64,000 bases of DNA from Pseudomonas sp. R5-89-07. Lineage in GTDB: Bacteria > Pseudomonadota > Gammaproteobacteria > Pseudomonadales > Pseudomonadaceae. Below are positions 10,642-18,158 of this stretch, one piece after another (position 1 is the stretch's first letter; every line of letters starts with the position of its first letter). Location: assembly GCF_003851685.1 (NCBI RefSeq), contig NZ_CP027727.1, positions 682,001 to 746,000 on the forward strand, in the 5' to 3' direction. The position numbers and the translations under genes are program-made. Under the pieces are notes generated by a model. The model was not told the DNA's origin. It made no database searches and was given only the letters and a program-made list of their open reading frames with translations.

Positions 10642-11907
10642 TTAGTTGCTCTTCACGGCGTAGTCCGGCTTTTTGTCATTGCCAGGGATGTACGGGCTCC
10701 ACGGCTGTGCGCGGATCGGCTCGTTGGTTTGCCACACGACGGAGAACTGCCCGTCGGCCTGGATCTCGCCGATCATCACCGGCTTGTGCAGGTGGTGGTT
10801 GGTCTTGTCCATGGTCAGGGTGAAACCGGACGGCGCGGCGAAGGTCTGGCCGGCCAGCGCTTCACGCACTTTGTCGACGTCGGTGGACTTGGCCTTCTCT
10901 GCCGCCTGCGCCCACATGTGGATGCCCACGTAGGTGGCTTCCATCGGGTCGTTGGTCACAGCCTTGTCTGCGCCCGGCAGGTTGTGTTTCTTGGCGTAGG
11001 CTTTCCAGTCGGCCACAAACTTCTGGTTCACCGGGTTCTCCACCGACTGGAAGTAGTTCCACGCCGCGAGGTTGCCCACCAGCGGCTTGGTGTCGATGCC
11101 GCGCAATTCTTCTTCACCCACCGAGAAGGCCACCACCGGTACATCGGTCGCCTTCAGGCCCTGGTTGGCCAGCTCCTTGTAGAACGGCACGTTGGAGTCG
11201 CCATTCACGGTGGACACCACCGCCGTCTTGCCGCCGGCGGAGAACTTCTTGATGTTGGCGACGATGGTCTGGTAATCGCTGTGGCCGAACGGGGTGTAGA
11301 CCTCTTCGATGTCCTTGTCCGCCACGCCTTTGGAGTGCAGGAACGAACGCAGGATCTTGTTGGTGGTGCGCGGGTACACATAGTCGGTGCCGAGCAGGAA
11401 GAAGCGCTTGGCGCCGCCGCCTTCTTCGCTCATCAGGTATTCCACCGCCGGGATCGCTTGCTGGTTGGGCGCCGCGCCGGTGTAGAACACGTTGGGCGAC
11501 ATCTCTTCGCCTTCGTATTGCACCGGGTAGAACAGCAGGCCGTTGAGTTCCTCGAACACCGGCAATACCGATTTGCGCGACACCGAGGTCCAGCAGCCGA
11601 ACACCACGGCGACCTTGTCCTGGGTCAGCAGCTGGCGGCCTTTCTCGGCGAACAGCGGCCAGTTGGATGCGGGGTCCACCACCACCGGCTCGAGCATCTT
11701 GCCGTTCACACCGCCCTTGGCGTTGATCTCGTCGATGGTCATCAGCGCCATGTCTTTGAGCGAGGTTTCGGAGATGGCCATGGTCCCGGACAACGAGTGC
11801 AGGATGCCGACCTTGATGGTCTCGGCGGCCTGGACGGTCCAGGTCAAGCCCATGGCGGCAATGGATGCCGACAAAGTGAAAGCCTTGATCAAGCTGCGAC
11901 GCTTCAT
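10642..11907 (-). CDS. urtA: Urea ABC transporter substrate-binding protein UrtA
   Basis: 421 residues. The N-terminus MKRRSLIKAFTLSASI ends in a signal peptide cut near VQA-AE (residue 27); the twin Arg leaves Tat export possible. The mature protein reads IKVGILHSLSGTMAISETSL, the hallmark of UrtA/FmdD periplasmic urea and short-chain amide binders. A longer frame to 11964 would enter the sigma-54 promoter, so the ATG at 11907, with a GGAGA ribosome-binding site, is chosen. It is the first gene of the urea operon and lies under RpoN/NtrC-type sites. Confidence 0.96.
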   Translation of the reverse strand: MKRRSLIKAFTLSASIAAMGLTWTVQAAETIKVGILHSLSGTMAISETSLKDMALMTIDEINAKGGVNGKMLEPVVVDPASNWPLFAEKGRQLLTQDKVAVVFGCWTSVSRKSVLPVFEELNGLLFYPVQYEGEEMSPNVFYTGAAPNQQAIPAVEYLMSEEGGGAKRFFLLGTDYVYPRTTNKILRSFLHSKGVADKDIEEVYTPFGHSDYQTIVANIKKFSAGGKTAVVSTVNGDSNVPFYKELANQGLKATDVPVVAFSVGEEELRGIDTKPLVGNLAAWNYFQSVENPVNQKFVADWKAYAKKHNLPGADKAVTNDPMEATYVGIHMWAQAAEKAKSTDVDKVREALAGQTFAAPSGFTLTMDKTNHHLHKPVMIGEIQADGQFSVVWQTNEPIRAQPWSPYIPGNDKKPDYAVKSN

Positions 11908-11959
11908 GGTGCGATCTCCGTAAAACCGATAGTTTTTGTTGGGCAGATACACACGACTT

Positions 11960-11975
11960 TGCAAAGGCTGTGCCT
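11960..11975 (-). promoter_or_regulatory. Sigma-54 (RpoN) promoter of the urea operon
   Basis: On the minus strand the sequence reads AGGCAC-AGCCT-TTGCA, matching the -24/-12 consensus TGGCAC-N5-TTGCA with the invariant GG and GC dinucleotides at correct spacing. The start would be near 11950, about 43 bases before the urtA ATG. RpoN control of urea uptake is expected under nitrogen limitation. Confidence 0.75.
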
Positions 11976-12030
11976 GCTACGCGAGGCGCGGGATTACGGG
12001 CGGTTTAGCGAGGCGAGTCGGCACCGTGGC

Positions 12031-12045
12031 GCACCAGGATGGCGC
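12031..12045. promoter_or_regulatory. NtrC-like enhancer site upstream of urtA
   Basis: GCACCA-GGA-TGGCGC matches the NtrC dyad GCACCA-N3-TGGTGC with one mismatch. It lies about 80-95 bases upstream of the predicted start at 11950, in the usual range for sigma-54 enhancers. Confidence 0.6.
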
Positions 12046-12088
12046 CACGTTCCGTTGCCGAGTGCACGGCAAGCTTCAAAACAGGGCG

Positions 12089-12119
12089 TTGCGCACCAGG
12101 CCGTGTCGGCGGTGCGCAA
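12089..12119. promoter_or_regulatory. Second inverted repeat upstream of urtA, possible NtrC site or hairpin
   Basis: TTGCGCACC (12089-12097) and GGTGCGCAA (12111-12119) form a 9-base perfect inverted repeat 13 bases apart, with a GCACCA half-site inside. It lies directly after the PepSY gene stop, so it could instead be a weak RNA hairpin; no U-tract follows on the minus strand. Confidence 0.4.
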
Positions 12120-12126
12120 CCCGGTA

Positions 12127-13488
12127 TTAGGCGGTGACGCCGACCCGTGACAGCAGTACGCGGTCCAGCACCCACACCACGACCAGCGAGGCGCCCACCA
12201 GCGGGAAGATGATCGCCAGCCCGAGCATGATCGCCATCGCGGTCTTCCACCTGGGCAGGTCATGGCGCAACGGCGGCACACCCAGCCCGCCCTGTGGTCG
12301 ACGCCTCCACCAGATCACCACGCCGCTCACCGCGCTGAGCAGAATCATCAGGCAGATCACCAGCACGATCAGTTGGTTGACCCAGCCGAACATCTTGCCC
12401 TCGTGCAGCATCACCCCGGTTTCGGTGGCACGTGCGACGCCGTTGTAATGCTCCCAACGCACGTCGGCCAGGACCTTGCCGGTGTACTGGTCCACATGCA
12501 GCGTGGCGTCGTTGCGAGGGTCGTTGGCGAATACGGCGATGGTGAACACGCCGGTGGCGGTGGTGGGGAAGGTGATGCTGTAGCCGGGTTCGACCTGGCG
12601 CGCGGTGGCCAGGTCGACCACCTGTTGCAGGCGGATGCCGGGTGCGGGGGGGCCTGCGTGCAGGGCGCCGTGGTTCATGTGTTCGGCATGGTCACCCGAC
12701 ATCGGCATCGGCGTGTTTTCCATGGCCCAGGGCACCGTTTGCTGGCTGGCGGTATTGAGGGTGCGCGCCTGTTGGTCGGATTGCGGCACGTTGTTCCACA
12801 TGGCAGCCGGGAAGGTGTTCCACAAGTCGGCGTATTGCTTGCCCCAGAAACCCGTCCAGGTCATGCCGCTGAGCAGCATCACCAGCAGGAACGCCGCGCC
12901 CCAGAAACCGGCGACGGCATGCAGGTCGCGCCAGAACAAACGGCCTCGGCTGTTCAAACGTGGCCATAACACCCCCGCCGGGGACCGCCCGCGCGGCCAC
13001 CACAGGTACAGGCCGGACACCACCAGCATCACGCCCCAACCGGCGGCGAGTTCAATCAGACGATCACCGGTGGTGCCGATCATCAACTCGCCATGCAGGG
13101 CGCGGGCGATGGCTTGCAGATTGTTCTTGGCGTCCTGTTCACCGAGCACGGTGCCGCGGTACGGGTCGACGAATACGCTGATTTCGCGGCCCTGGTGCTG
13201 CATCACGAACTGCGCGCTGCTGGTGGCGTCGGCGGGTGGCAGGTATTTGCTGATTGCAGCCTGGGGGTAAGCGGCCTTGGCCCGTTGCAGCTGCTCGTCG
13301 GCGCTCAGTGCGTGCTCGGCCACGGGTACGTTGAGCAGCTCGCCGTACATCAGCGGGTCGAGCTGGGGTTTGAACAGGTAGATGATGCCGGTCAGGGCCA
13401 GCAGCACCATGAAGGGGGCGACGAAGAGCCCGGCGTAGAAGTGCCAGCGCCAGGCCAGGTTGTAGAAGGAAACGGTTTGAGTGCTCAT
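12127..13488 (-). CDS. PepSY-associated TM helix protein of a metal-uptake cluster
   Basis: 453 residues with four or five membrane helices: one near residues 15-38 (FYAGLFVAPFMVLLALTGII), one near 150-170 (GWGVMLVVSGLYLWW), one near 200, and a C-terminal pair. The layout and motifs (WHFYAGLF; LHGELMIGTTGDRLIELAAG; LHEGKMFGWVNQLI) are those of PepSY_TM inner-membrane proteins found beside TonB receptors. Some members act as cytoplasmic-membrane reductases or in siderophore and metal uptake; here copper is implied by the next-door OprC-type receptor. A Met/His-rich patch (MPMSGDHAEHMNHGALH) lies in the central loop and could bind copper. It lies 141 bases after the receptor, with a REP doublet between. 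Confidence 0.85.
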   Translation of the reverse strand: MSTQTVSFYNLAWRWHFYAGLFVAPFMVLLALTGIIYLFKPQLDPLMYGELLNVPVAEHALSADEQLQRAKAAYPQAAISKYLPPADATSSAQFVMQHQGREISVFVDPYRGTVLGEQDAKNNLQAIARALHGELMIGTTGDRLIELAAGWGVMLVVSGLYLWWPRGRSPAGVLWPRLNSRGRLFWRDLHAVAGFWGAAFLLVMLLSGMTWTGFWGKQYADLWNTFPAAMWNNVPQSDQQARTLNTASQQTVPWAMENTPMPMSGDHAEHMNHGALHAGPPAPGIRLQQVVDLATARQVEPGYSITFPTTATGVFTIAVFANDPRNDATLHVDQYTGKVLADVRWEHYNGVARATETGVMLHEGKMFGWVNQLIVLVICLMILLSAVSGVVIWWRRRPQGGLGVPPLRHDLPRWKTAMAIMLGLAIIFPLVGASLVVVWVLDRVLLSRVGVTA

Positions 13489-13534
13489 TGGGTGCTCCGC
13501 AAGGCTTTTGATTTTTTTGTGTCAGTTACACCGC

Positions 13535-13625
13535 TATCGGGGGCAAGCCCCCTCCCACACTTGACTGTGTTCACAATGCTCAATCTGTGAACCCAGTCCA
13601 ATGTGGGAGGGGGCTTGCCCCCGAT
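13535..13625. repeat. REP doublet between OprC-type receptor and PepSY gene
   Basis: ATCGGGGGCAAGCCCCCTCC and its inverted partner, here in the tail-to-tail order (ATCGGGGG first). The spacer includes TGTTCACA, also seen in the element at 56831. Confidence 0.9.
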
Positions 13626-13629
13626 GCTC

Positions 13630-15690
13630 TTAGAAGCTCATGTCCACCTTGGTCCACAGGGTGCGCCCCGGCTCCTTGATGGCCTGCGGGTCGTTCGCCG
13701 GGTAGCCGAACCCGGCGTTGCCGGCCAGGTTCAAATGCTCGGCGTAAGCCTTGCCGAACAAATTGTCGACACCGGTACTGACCTTGAAGTTTTTATTGAT
13801 TCGGTACGCGGCGTTCAGCGAGAACACGCCAAAGCCACTGCTGGTGTCGTAATCCTTGCCCACCACGTTGCCTTTGTTCGGGTCGATGCGGTTCTGCGCC
13901 GCGACCACGCGCCATAACGCGCCGGCGCTCCAGTCATCTTCGCTGTAGGTCAGGCCGAGCCGCGCGTCCAGCGGCGGCATCTGCGGCAGGGCCTTGCCGT
14001 CGCTGCTGTTCTTGCCCCAGGCGTAGGCGAGGCTGGCGTCGGCTTTCCAGTGAGTGGTCAGCTGGTAGGCTGCGCCCAGTTCGCCGCCCATGATGCGGGC
14101 GTCGACGTTGCGCGCCTGGGAGGTGGTGCCCATCATGCCCGGCCGGTAGTCGAACAGGATGAAGTCACGCACCTGGCCGACGTAACCCGAGACCCAGGCT
14201 TCCAGGTCGGCGCTTTTGTATTGTGCACCGACGTCCAGCTGGGTGGTCTTCTCGGGCTTTACGCCGTCAAAGGCATTCACCGACCCGACCGCGCCGGTGT
14301 TGGGGGAAAACAACTCCCAGTAATCCGGGAAGCGCTCGGCGTGGCCCAGGCCCGCATACAGCGTGGTGGGGGTGTCCGCCAGATCGTGCTCGTAGCGTAC
14401 AAAGCCGGAGGGCAGGGTATCGGCGCGGGTGTCACCGGCGGTGGGGTTGGGGCGCGACATCATTGCCGACCCGGTGCGTTGCCGGAAGTCCTTGGCCGAA
14501 GCACGGTCCAGGCGCGCACCGCTGATCAGGCGGTCGCGGTCGGCGGCGTACCAGGTCAACTCGCCGAACACGCCGTAGTTATGGAAGTTGGCGTCCTTGT
14601 CGCGCGGCAGGTCCTTGTACGTGTCGACGCCCATGCTGCTGCGCGCGCGGTGTTCGTTGGTCTGCCCATCGAGGCCGCCGATCAGTTGCACATCGGCCCA
14701 GCGCCAGGTCGCCTTGATCCTGGCACCCAGGGTGCGGCGGTCGACGTTGGAAGCCATCGGCCCGGCCATCATCCCGGTGCCGGACGGTACGCGCAGGCTG
14801 TAGTTGTCCATCACGTGGTCGGCGTAGTTGTAGTAGACCTGAGCCTCGACCTTGTCCAGCACCTCGCCGAGGTTGGACTTCTCGAAGCGCAACCCCAGGC
14901 TCTCGCGCAGGAACTGCGAACCGTCCATGCCGCGCCCGGCATAACGCGCCTCGCCATCGCCACGGCCGGCGGTGAGTTCCAGCAGCGTATCCGCGTCGGG
15001 GGTGAAGCCTAGGGCAACGTCGCCATTCCATTTGTCGTAGCGCGAAGCGACGGTGTCGTGGTTGCCGTCTCTGTAATCGTCGGCATGGGCCTGGTTACCG
15101 ATCACCCGCACGTAGCCCAATGGCCCGCCGGCAGCGGCGTCGATGACCTTGTCGAAACGGCCGTTGGAGCCGGCCAGCACACTGGCGTTGACCCGCGTAC
15201 CCAGCTCGCCGAACTGCTCCGGCTCACGCTCGAACAAGATGGTGCCGGCTGAGGCACCGGGGCCCCACAGCACGGTTTGCGGGCCCTTGATCACGGTGAG
15301 CTTGTCGTAGGTCTCCGGCGAGATGTACGAGGTGGGCGCATCCATCCGGCCGGGGCAGGCGCCGAGCATCATGCCGCCGTTGGTGAGGATATTCAGGCGC
15401 GAGCCGAACATGCCGCGCAGCACCGGGTCGCCATTGGTACCGCCGTTGCGTACCAGGGCGAAGCCGGGGATGGTCTTGAGGTAGTCGCCACCATCGCTGG
15501 CGGGCACCGGTTGGCGTGGGTCTTTCGGGTGGGTGACAACGGTGAGGGGCGAGCTGGGGGCAATCGCCGTGATCACCGTGGGGCTCAACGCGTGTTCGTC
15601 CGCGTGAGCGCAGGGGGCAAGCAGTGCGCCGCACAGTGCGGCGAAAACCGGGGCAGCGCCCAAACGGGTGTCGGCAGGAAACCTGGACAT
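13630..15690 (-). CDS. oprC: TonB-dependent copper receptor, OprC type
   Basis: 686 residues. A signal peptide ends near ALLAPCAHA-DEH, followed by a plug domain (about 60-190) and a 22-strand barrel ending in the outer-membrane sorting sequence WTKVDMSF. In P. aeruginosa OprC copper is held by a CxxxM-HxM site; both halves are here: CPGRM at 112-116 in the plug (ACPGRMDAP) and HVM in the barrel (ADHVMDNYS). That supports copper rather than siderophore transport. An upstream in-frame ATG at 15705 exists, but the GGAA ribosome-binding site and the family start favour 15690. It is the fourth gene of the minus-strand copper cluster. Confidence 0.93.
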   Translation of the reverse strand: MSRFPADTRLGAAPVFAALCGALLAPCAHADEHALSPTVITAIAPSSPLTVVTHPKDPRQPVPASDGGDYLKTIPGFALVRNGGTNGDPVLRGMFGSRLNILTNGGMMLGACPGRMDAPTSYISPETYDKLTVIKGPQTVLWGPGASAGTILFEREPEQFGELGTRVNASVLAGSNGRFDKVIDAAAGGPLGYVRVIGNQAHADDYRDGNHDTVASRYDKWNGDVALGFTPDADTLLELTAGRGDGEARYAGRGMDGSQFLRESLGLRFEKSNLGEVLDKVEAQVYYNYADHVMDNYSLRVPSGTGMMAGPMASNVDRRTLGARIKATWRWADVQLIGGLDGQTNEHRARSSMGVDTYKDLPRDKDANFHNYGVFGELTWYAADRDRLISGARLDRASAKDFRQRTGSAMMSRPNPTAGDTRADTLPSGFVRYEHDLADTPTTLYAGLGHAERFPDYWELFSPNTGAVGSVNAFDGVKPEKTTQLDVGAQYKSADLEAWVSGYVGQVRDFILFDYRPGMMGTTSQARNVDARIMGGELGAAYQLTTHWKADASLAYAWGKNSSDGKALPQMPPLDARLGLTYSEDDWSAGALWRVVAAQNRIDPNKGNVVGKDYDTSSGFGVFSLNAAYRINKNFKVSTGVDNLFGKAYAEHLNLAGNAGFGYPANDPQAIKEPGRTLWTKVDMSF

Positions 15691-15783
15691 GAAAAATTCC
15701 ATCAATCAATCGTAAACAACACGGCCAGCAGCCTGCGGCTGTCTGTCTAAAGTCGGCCGGAGTGAAGTAACGCGATGAAGTGC

Positions 15784-16173
15784 TTACGAGGCGATGGGCG
15801 GCGCGCGGCTGCGGGCGCCGGGGAAGATGTTTTGCCGGGCATGGCCCAGGCGCGGCGCGCAGGGCAGGGCGTTGGCGGGCGGCGGGGTGTCGAGGCTGAT
15901 GAAAGACACGCCGCCGGGCAGGGCCGGGCAACTGAAGAGCAGGCTGCAATAGCCGCACTTTTCCCAGAGGACGTGGTGCTCGTCGGGGGCTTTGGTGGGT
16001 GTGGGCTCGCCATGGCAGCTGGGCATGTCCATCGACATACCGGCGTGATGGTCCATCGGCATCGCTTGGGAAATCAGCGGACCGATAAAGATCATCAACA
16101 TGGCGAACAGGCTGATCCAACTGCCGCGCATCAGGCGCGGGCGTTGAGACAACCTGGCGCGAGGGGCGCCCAT
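15784..16173 (-). CDS. DUF2946 small membrane/periplasmic protein, Met/His-rich
   Basis: 129 residues. One hydrophobic segment (about 18-36, WISLFAMLMIFIGPLISQA) precedes a metal-rich stretch MPMDHHAGMSMDMPSCH and a CGYCSLLFSC motif, typical of DUF2946 proteins that accompany copper receptors. Function is not established; copper binding at the membrane is inferred from composition and neighbours. It lies 10 bases after the PCuAC gene. A later ATG (residue 15) is an alternative start. Confidence 0.85.
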   Translation of the reverse strand: MGAPRARLSQRPRLMRGSWISLFAMLMIFIGPLISQAMPMDHHAGMSMDMPSCHGEPTPTKAPDEHHVLWEKCGYCSLLFSCPALPGGVSFISLDTPPPANALPCAPRLGHARQNIFPGARSRAPPIAS

Positions 16174-16183
16174 CGAGGTAGGC

Positions 16184-16666
16184 CTACTGGGCGTGCTGAT
16201 GCTCGTGGGCGGCCATCGGCGGCGTCTTCTGGACCGACACGTTCACTTGAACCTTGCCAGCCTTTTCAAAGATCAGGGTCAGCGGGAATTGCTTGCCGTC
16301 GGCCAGCAGGCTGCGGTCCTTGAGGCCCAGCAGCATCACGTGGTAAGCCATCGGCGCGAAGGTCAGCTCGCCCTTGGCCGGCACGGCGACGCTGGGCACT
16401 TGTTGCATCTTCATCAAGTCGCCTTGCATTACATGCTCGTGCAGCTCGGCTTTTTCGGCGACGCTGGTTTCAACGCCGAGCAGGCGATCGGGGGCAGCAC
16501 CGGTGTTATGAATCACGAAATACGCCGCAACGGTGGGCGCATTCGGCGGCAACTCCTGGGACCAGGGATCGCTGACCAGCAGGTCGCCGGCCTTGTAGTC
16601 ATCGGCATTGGCGGCACTGAACACCGGCAGCAGCAACGCCGCCAGAAGCAGGGAAGATTTAAGCAT
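16184..16666 (-). CDS. PCu(A)C-family periplasmic copper chaperone
   Basis: 160 residues. A signal peptide of about 21 residues (MLKSSLLLAALLLPVFSAANA) precedes a cupredoxin-like domain. The Met/His copper(I) motif is visible as HEHVMQGDLMKMQQV followed about 22 residues later by MAYHVM, matching H(M)X10MX21HXM. The C-terminus HEHQHAQ adds a His-rich tail. PCuAC proteins deliver copper to cytochrome oxidase or scavenge it in the periplasm. The start at 16666 follows a GGAGA ribosome-binding site; the longer frame to 16702 has no signal-peptide logic. Confidence 0.92.
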   Translation of the reverse strand: MLKSSLLLAALLLPVFSAANADDYKAGDLLVSDPWSQELPPNAPTVAAYFVIHNTGAAPDRLLGVETSVAEKAELHEHVMQGDLMKMQQVPSVAVPAKGELTFAPMAYHVMLLGLKDRSLLADGKQFPLTLIFEKAGKVQVNVSVQKTPPMAAHEHQHAQ

Positions 16667-16714
16667 GGCAGTTCTCCAGAACGGTTCTAAAACGCAGTTC
16701 ACTTGCGAAGAGGA

Positions 16715-17107
16715 TCAGACCGTTGGAGAGGCGCGGGGATTGAGGCTCGGCCATTGCTGGCGTGGCGTGGGGTTCTGCAAGGCAGGCGCGGGCAGGCTGC
16801 GCAGTGCTTCGAACCGCGTGACATACAACTGCGGCACATGCCCCGGCAACGCCAGCAACTGCGCGGAGCCCGAGCAACACCAGCAATGCTGCATGGCGGA
16901 ATGATCATCCTGCGGCGCCGGAACTTCCAGCTTACCCAGGGCGATCGTCTTCAGGCTGGCGCCGTTGGAAGAACAAAAACTGCCCCACATCAGCCGCTTG
17001 ACCGGGTCATCCGTCTGCTGCATCGCACTGGCCAACGGCATGGCAAACGCATTGAACAGCACTGCAAGGCAGGCGATCCAGGCAATTGCAAAGCGTTGAC
17101 GGGCCAT
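16715..17107 (-). CDS. DUF2946 protein, first gene of the copper cluster
   Basis: 130 residues. An N-terminal signal-like helix (IAWIACLAVLFNAFAMPLASA) is followed by a region containing CSSNG and HCWCCSGSA, a Cys-rich patch found in DUF2946 members. It is a distant paralogue of the DUF2946 gene two positions downstream. Probably a periplasmic or membrane-anchored copper-handling protein; no biochemistry is known to me. It is followed after 48 bases by the PCuAC gene. Confidence 0.8.
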   Translation of the reverse strand: MARQRFAIAWIACLAVLFNAFAMPLASAMQQTDDPVKRLMWGSFCSSNGASLKTIALGKLEVPAPQDDHSAMQHCWCCSGSAQLLALPGHVPQLYVTRFEALRSLPAPALQNPTPRQQWPSLNPRASPTV

Positions 17108-17130
17108 GGCGGATAATCCGTGGGGTTAAT

Positions 17131-17157
17131 CGATCAGACGGGTATTTAGCCTGATCG
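17131..17157. promoter_or_regulatory. Candidate operator palindrome upstream of the copper cluster
   Basis: CGATCAG (17131-17137) and CTGATCG (17151-17157) are perfect inverted arms with centres 20 bases apart, two DNA turns. On the minus strand a weak -10-like TAAATA falls between the arms, so a bound dimer would cover the promoter. No known regulator is matched with certainty. Confidence 0.4.
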
Positions 17158-17261
17158 AGGGGGATAAGTAAAAAGCGGCGGTGTGGTTTGGTGTCGCAGT
17201 GCCGGGTGTGAGGATAGACGGGGAATCGAGGGGATGCCGATCAACAAGGCAACACAGTCCG

Positions 17262-17356
17262 ATGTGGGAGGGTGGCTTGCCCCCGATAGCTGAGTGCCAG
17301 TCAGCCCATGTATGGCTGACACGTACCCATCGGGGGCAAGCCCCCTCCCACATTTG
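17262..17356. repeat. REP doublet downstream of the 118-residue orphan gene
   Basis: Inverted GTGGGAGGG(T)GGCTTGCCCCC copies, the first with a single T substitution in the G-run. It fills most of the gap between the copper cluster start and the next gene. Confidence 0.9.
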
Positions 17357-17368
17357 GATTGTGTTTGG

Positions 17369-17725
17369 CTATGAAGTGGCGTTGAGCCTGCGAGTTGCGC
17401 GGGCAATATCGGCTTGCGCCATTTTGATCAATGAACCATCGCCCGGGTCTTCTTCGATGCAGGCTTCGAGGAAAGCATCCATATCTTCTTGTGTTTGAAG
17501 ATGGTCCGCAGTGTCGAAATTTGTGAATTTTGCCTGTCTATCAGGCAGGTATTGGGCTTTTTTCAGCCATTGGGTCAATCGGGCTGCGACTTTGGGTTCA
17601 TCCCGTTTTAGTTCGTCGGCCTCAAGGCTTAGCGCGTGTGCGAACTCGGGATTCGCGATTATGTGTTCGATAATCGTACTTTCAGCAGGCCGAGTCGGGT
17701 TCTGCGTACGGGGTTTGTTAGTCAT
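17369..17725 (-). CDS. Small protein with resemblance to HI1420-type antidote N-terminus
   Basis: 118 residues, function uncertain. The C-terminal part (FDTADHLQTQEDMDAFLEAC followed by IEEDPGDGSLIKMAQADIARA) resembles the N-terminal half of HigA/HI1420-like addiction-module antidotes (DPEEAAAYL...ALGDIARARG), but the helix-turn-helix that should follow is absent: the frame stops and a REP doublet begins 13 bases later. No toxin gene is adjacent. It may be a truncated antidote fused to unrelated sequence, or an unrelated acidic protein. The ATG at 17725 and the codon use look genuine. Confidence 0.55.
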   Translation of the reverse strand: MTNKPRTQNPTRPAESTIIEHIIANPEFAHALSLEADELKRDEPKVAARLTQWLKKAQYLPDRQAKFTNFDTADHLQTQEDMDAFLEACIEEDPGDGSLIKMAQADIARATRRLNATS

Positions 17726-18018
17726 GTGAACCTCATGTTACGCCGGTGGACGAAGTGTTGAGGATCATCGCCAAGGGTATGCAGTTCTAGGTAGTCAGCG
17801 AGTTCCGTTGCGCATGTAGGTAAAGTCTCCTTGATCCGTTACGCAGTCCGAATATGAATTCGTGCACAGAAATCTCCGACAACTCTTTGAGGTTGCCGGT
17901 AGGAAACTCAATCACTAGGCTCCGTACACCGCTGCAAACTCAGCGGACGGGCGTCGCGGCTCGGATTGATTAAGCATTGCCTCCTTTCAGTTGACGCTTT
18001 TTTATCGTCTACTGTGCG
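17726..18018. other. Intergenic region without a recognised gene
   Basis: Together with the leader up to 18158 this is a 433-base gap. In this first part I see no convincing coding sequence; base composition is less GC-rich than the neighbours. A TTGACG hexamer at 17991 could be a -35 box for the plus-strand gene, without a clear -10. Confidence 0.4.
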
Positions 18019-18111
18019 GCGATATGGTGGCTGTGCGCGGGATACCTTCGGGTATGCCGGCTTCCTTAATCTCCGGTCCGCGAACCTGCGCACAGCTGCC
18101 ACCCCCATCGC
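18019..18111 (+). ncRNA. Structured leader RNA element before a DUF6124-like gene
   Basis: A long imperfect stem pairs GCGAT (18019-18023) with ATCGC (18107-18111), GGTGGC (18026-18031) with GCCACC (18098-18103) and TGTGCGC (18032-18038) with GCGCACA (18088-18094), leaving GCT bulged. Inside it is a hairpin 18039-18058 with a UUCG tetraloop (GGATACC-TTCG-GGTATGCC, with a G-G mismatch). Both the nesting and the tetraloop argue for selected RNA structure. From memory, similar leaders precede DUF6124 genes elsewhere in pseudomonads. I assign no Rfam family. Confidence 0.6.
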
Positions 18112-18130
18112 ATCGCGGCGATTAGTTGGC

Positions 18131-18153
18131 AGCTCCACTTAGATTAAGGAGCT
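18131..18153 (+). promoter_or_regulatory. Hairpin that can mask the Shine-Dalgarno site of the DUF6124-like gene
   Basis: AGCTCC (18131-18136) can pair with GGAGCT (18148-18153) around an 11-base loop. The Shine-Dalgarno AAGGAG (18146-18151) lies largely in the 3' arm, so folding would block translation from the ATG at 18159. It sits just downstream of the larger structured element. Confidence 0.5.
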
Positions 18154-18158
18154 CCACC

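Noticed and set aside
17908..18138. 76-residue minus-strand frame over the DUF6124 leader
   Set aside because: It is the reverse reading of the structured RNA element; no ribosome-binding site and no protein-like composition. I treat it as a by-product of the RNA structure.
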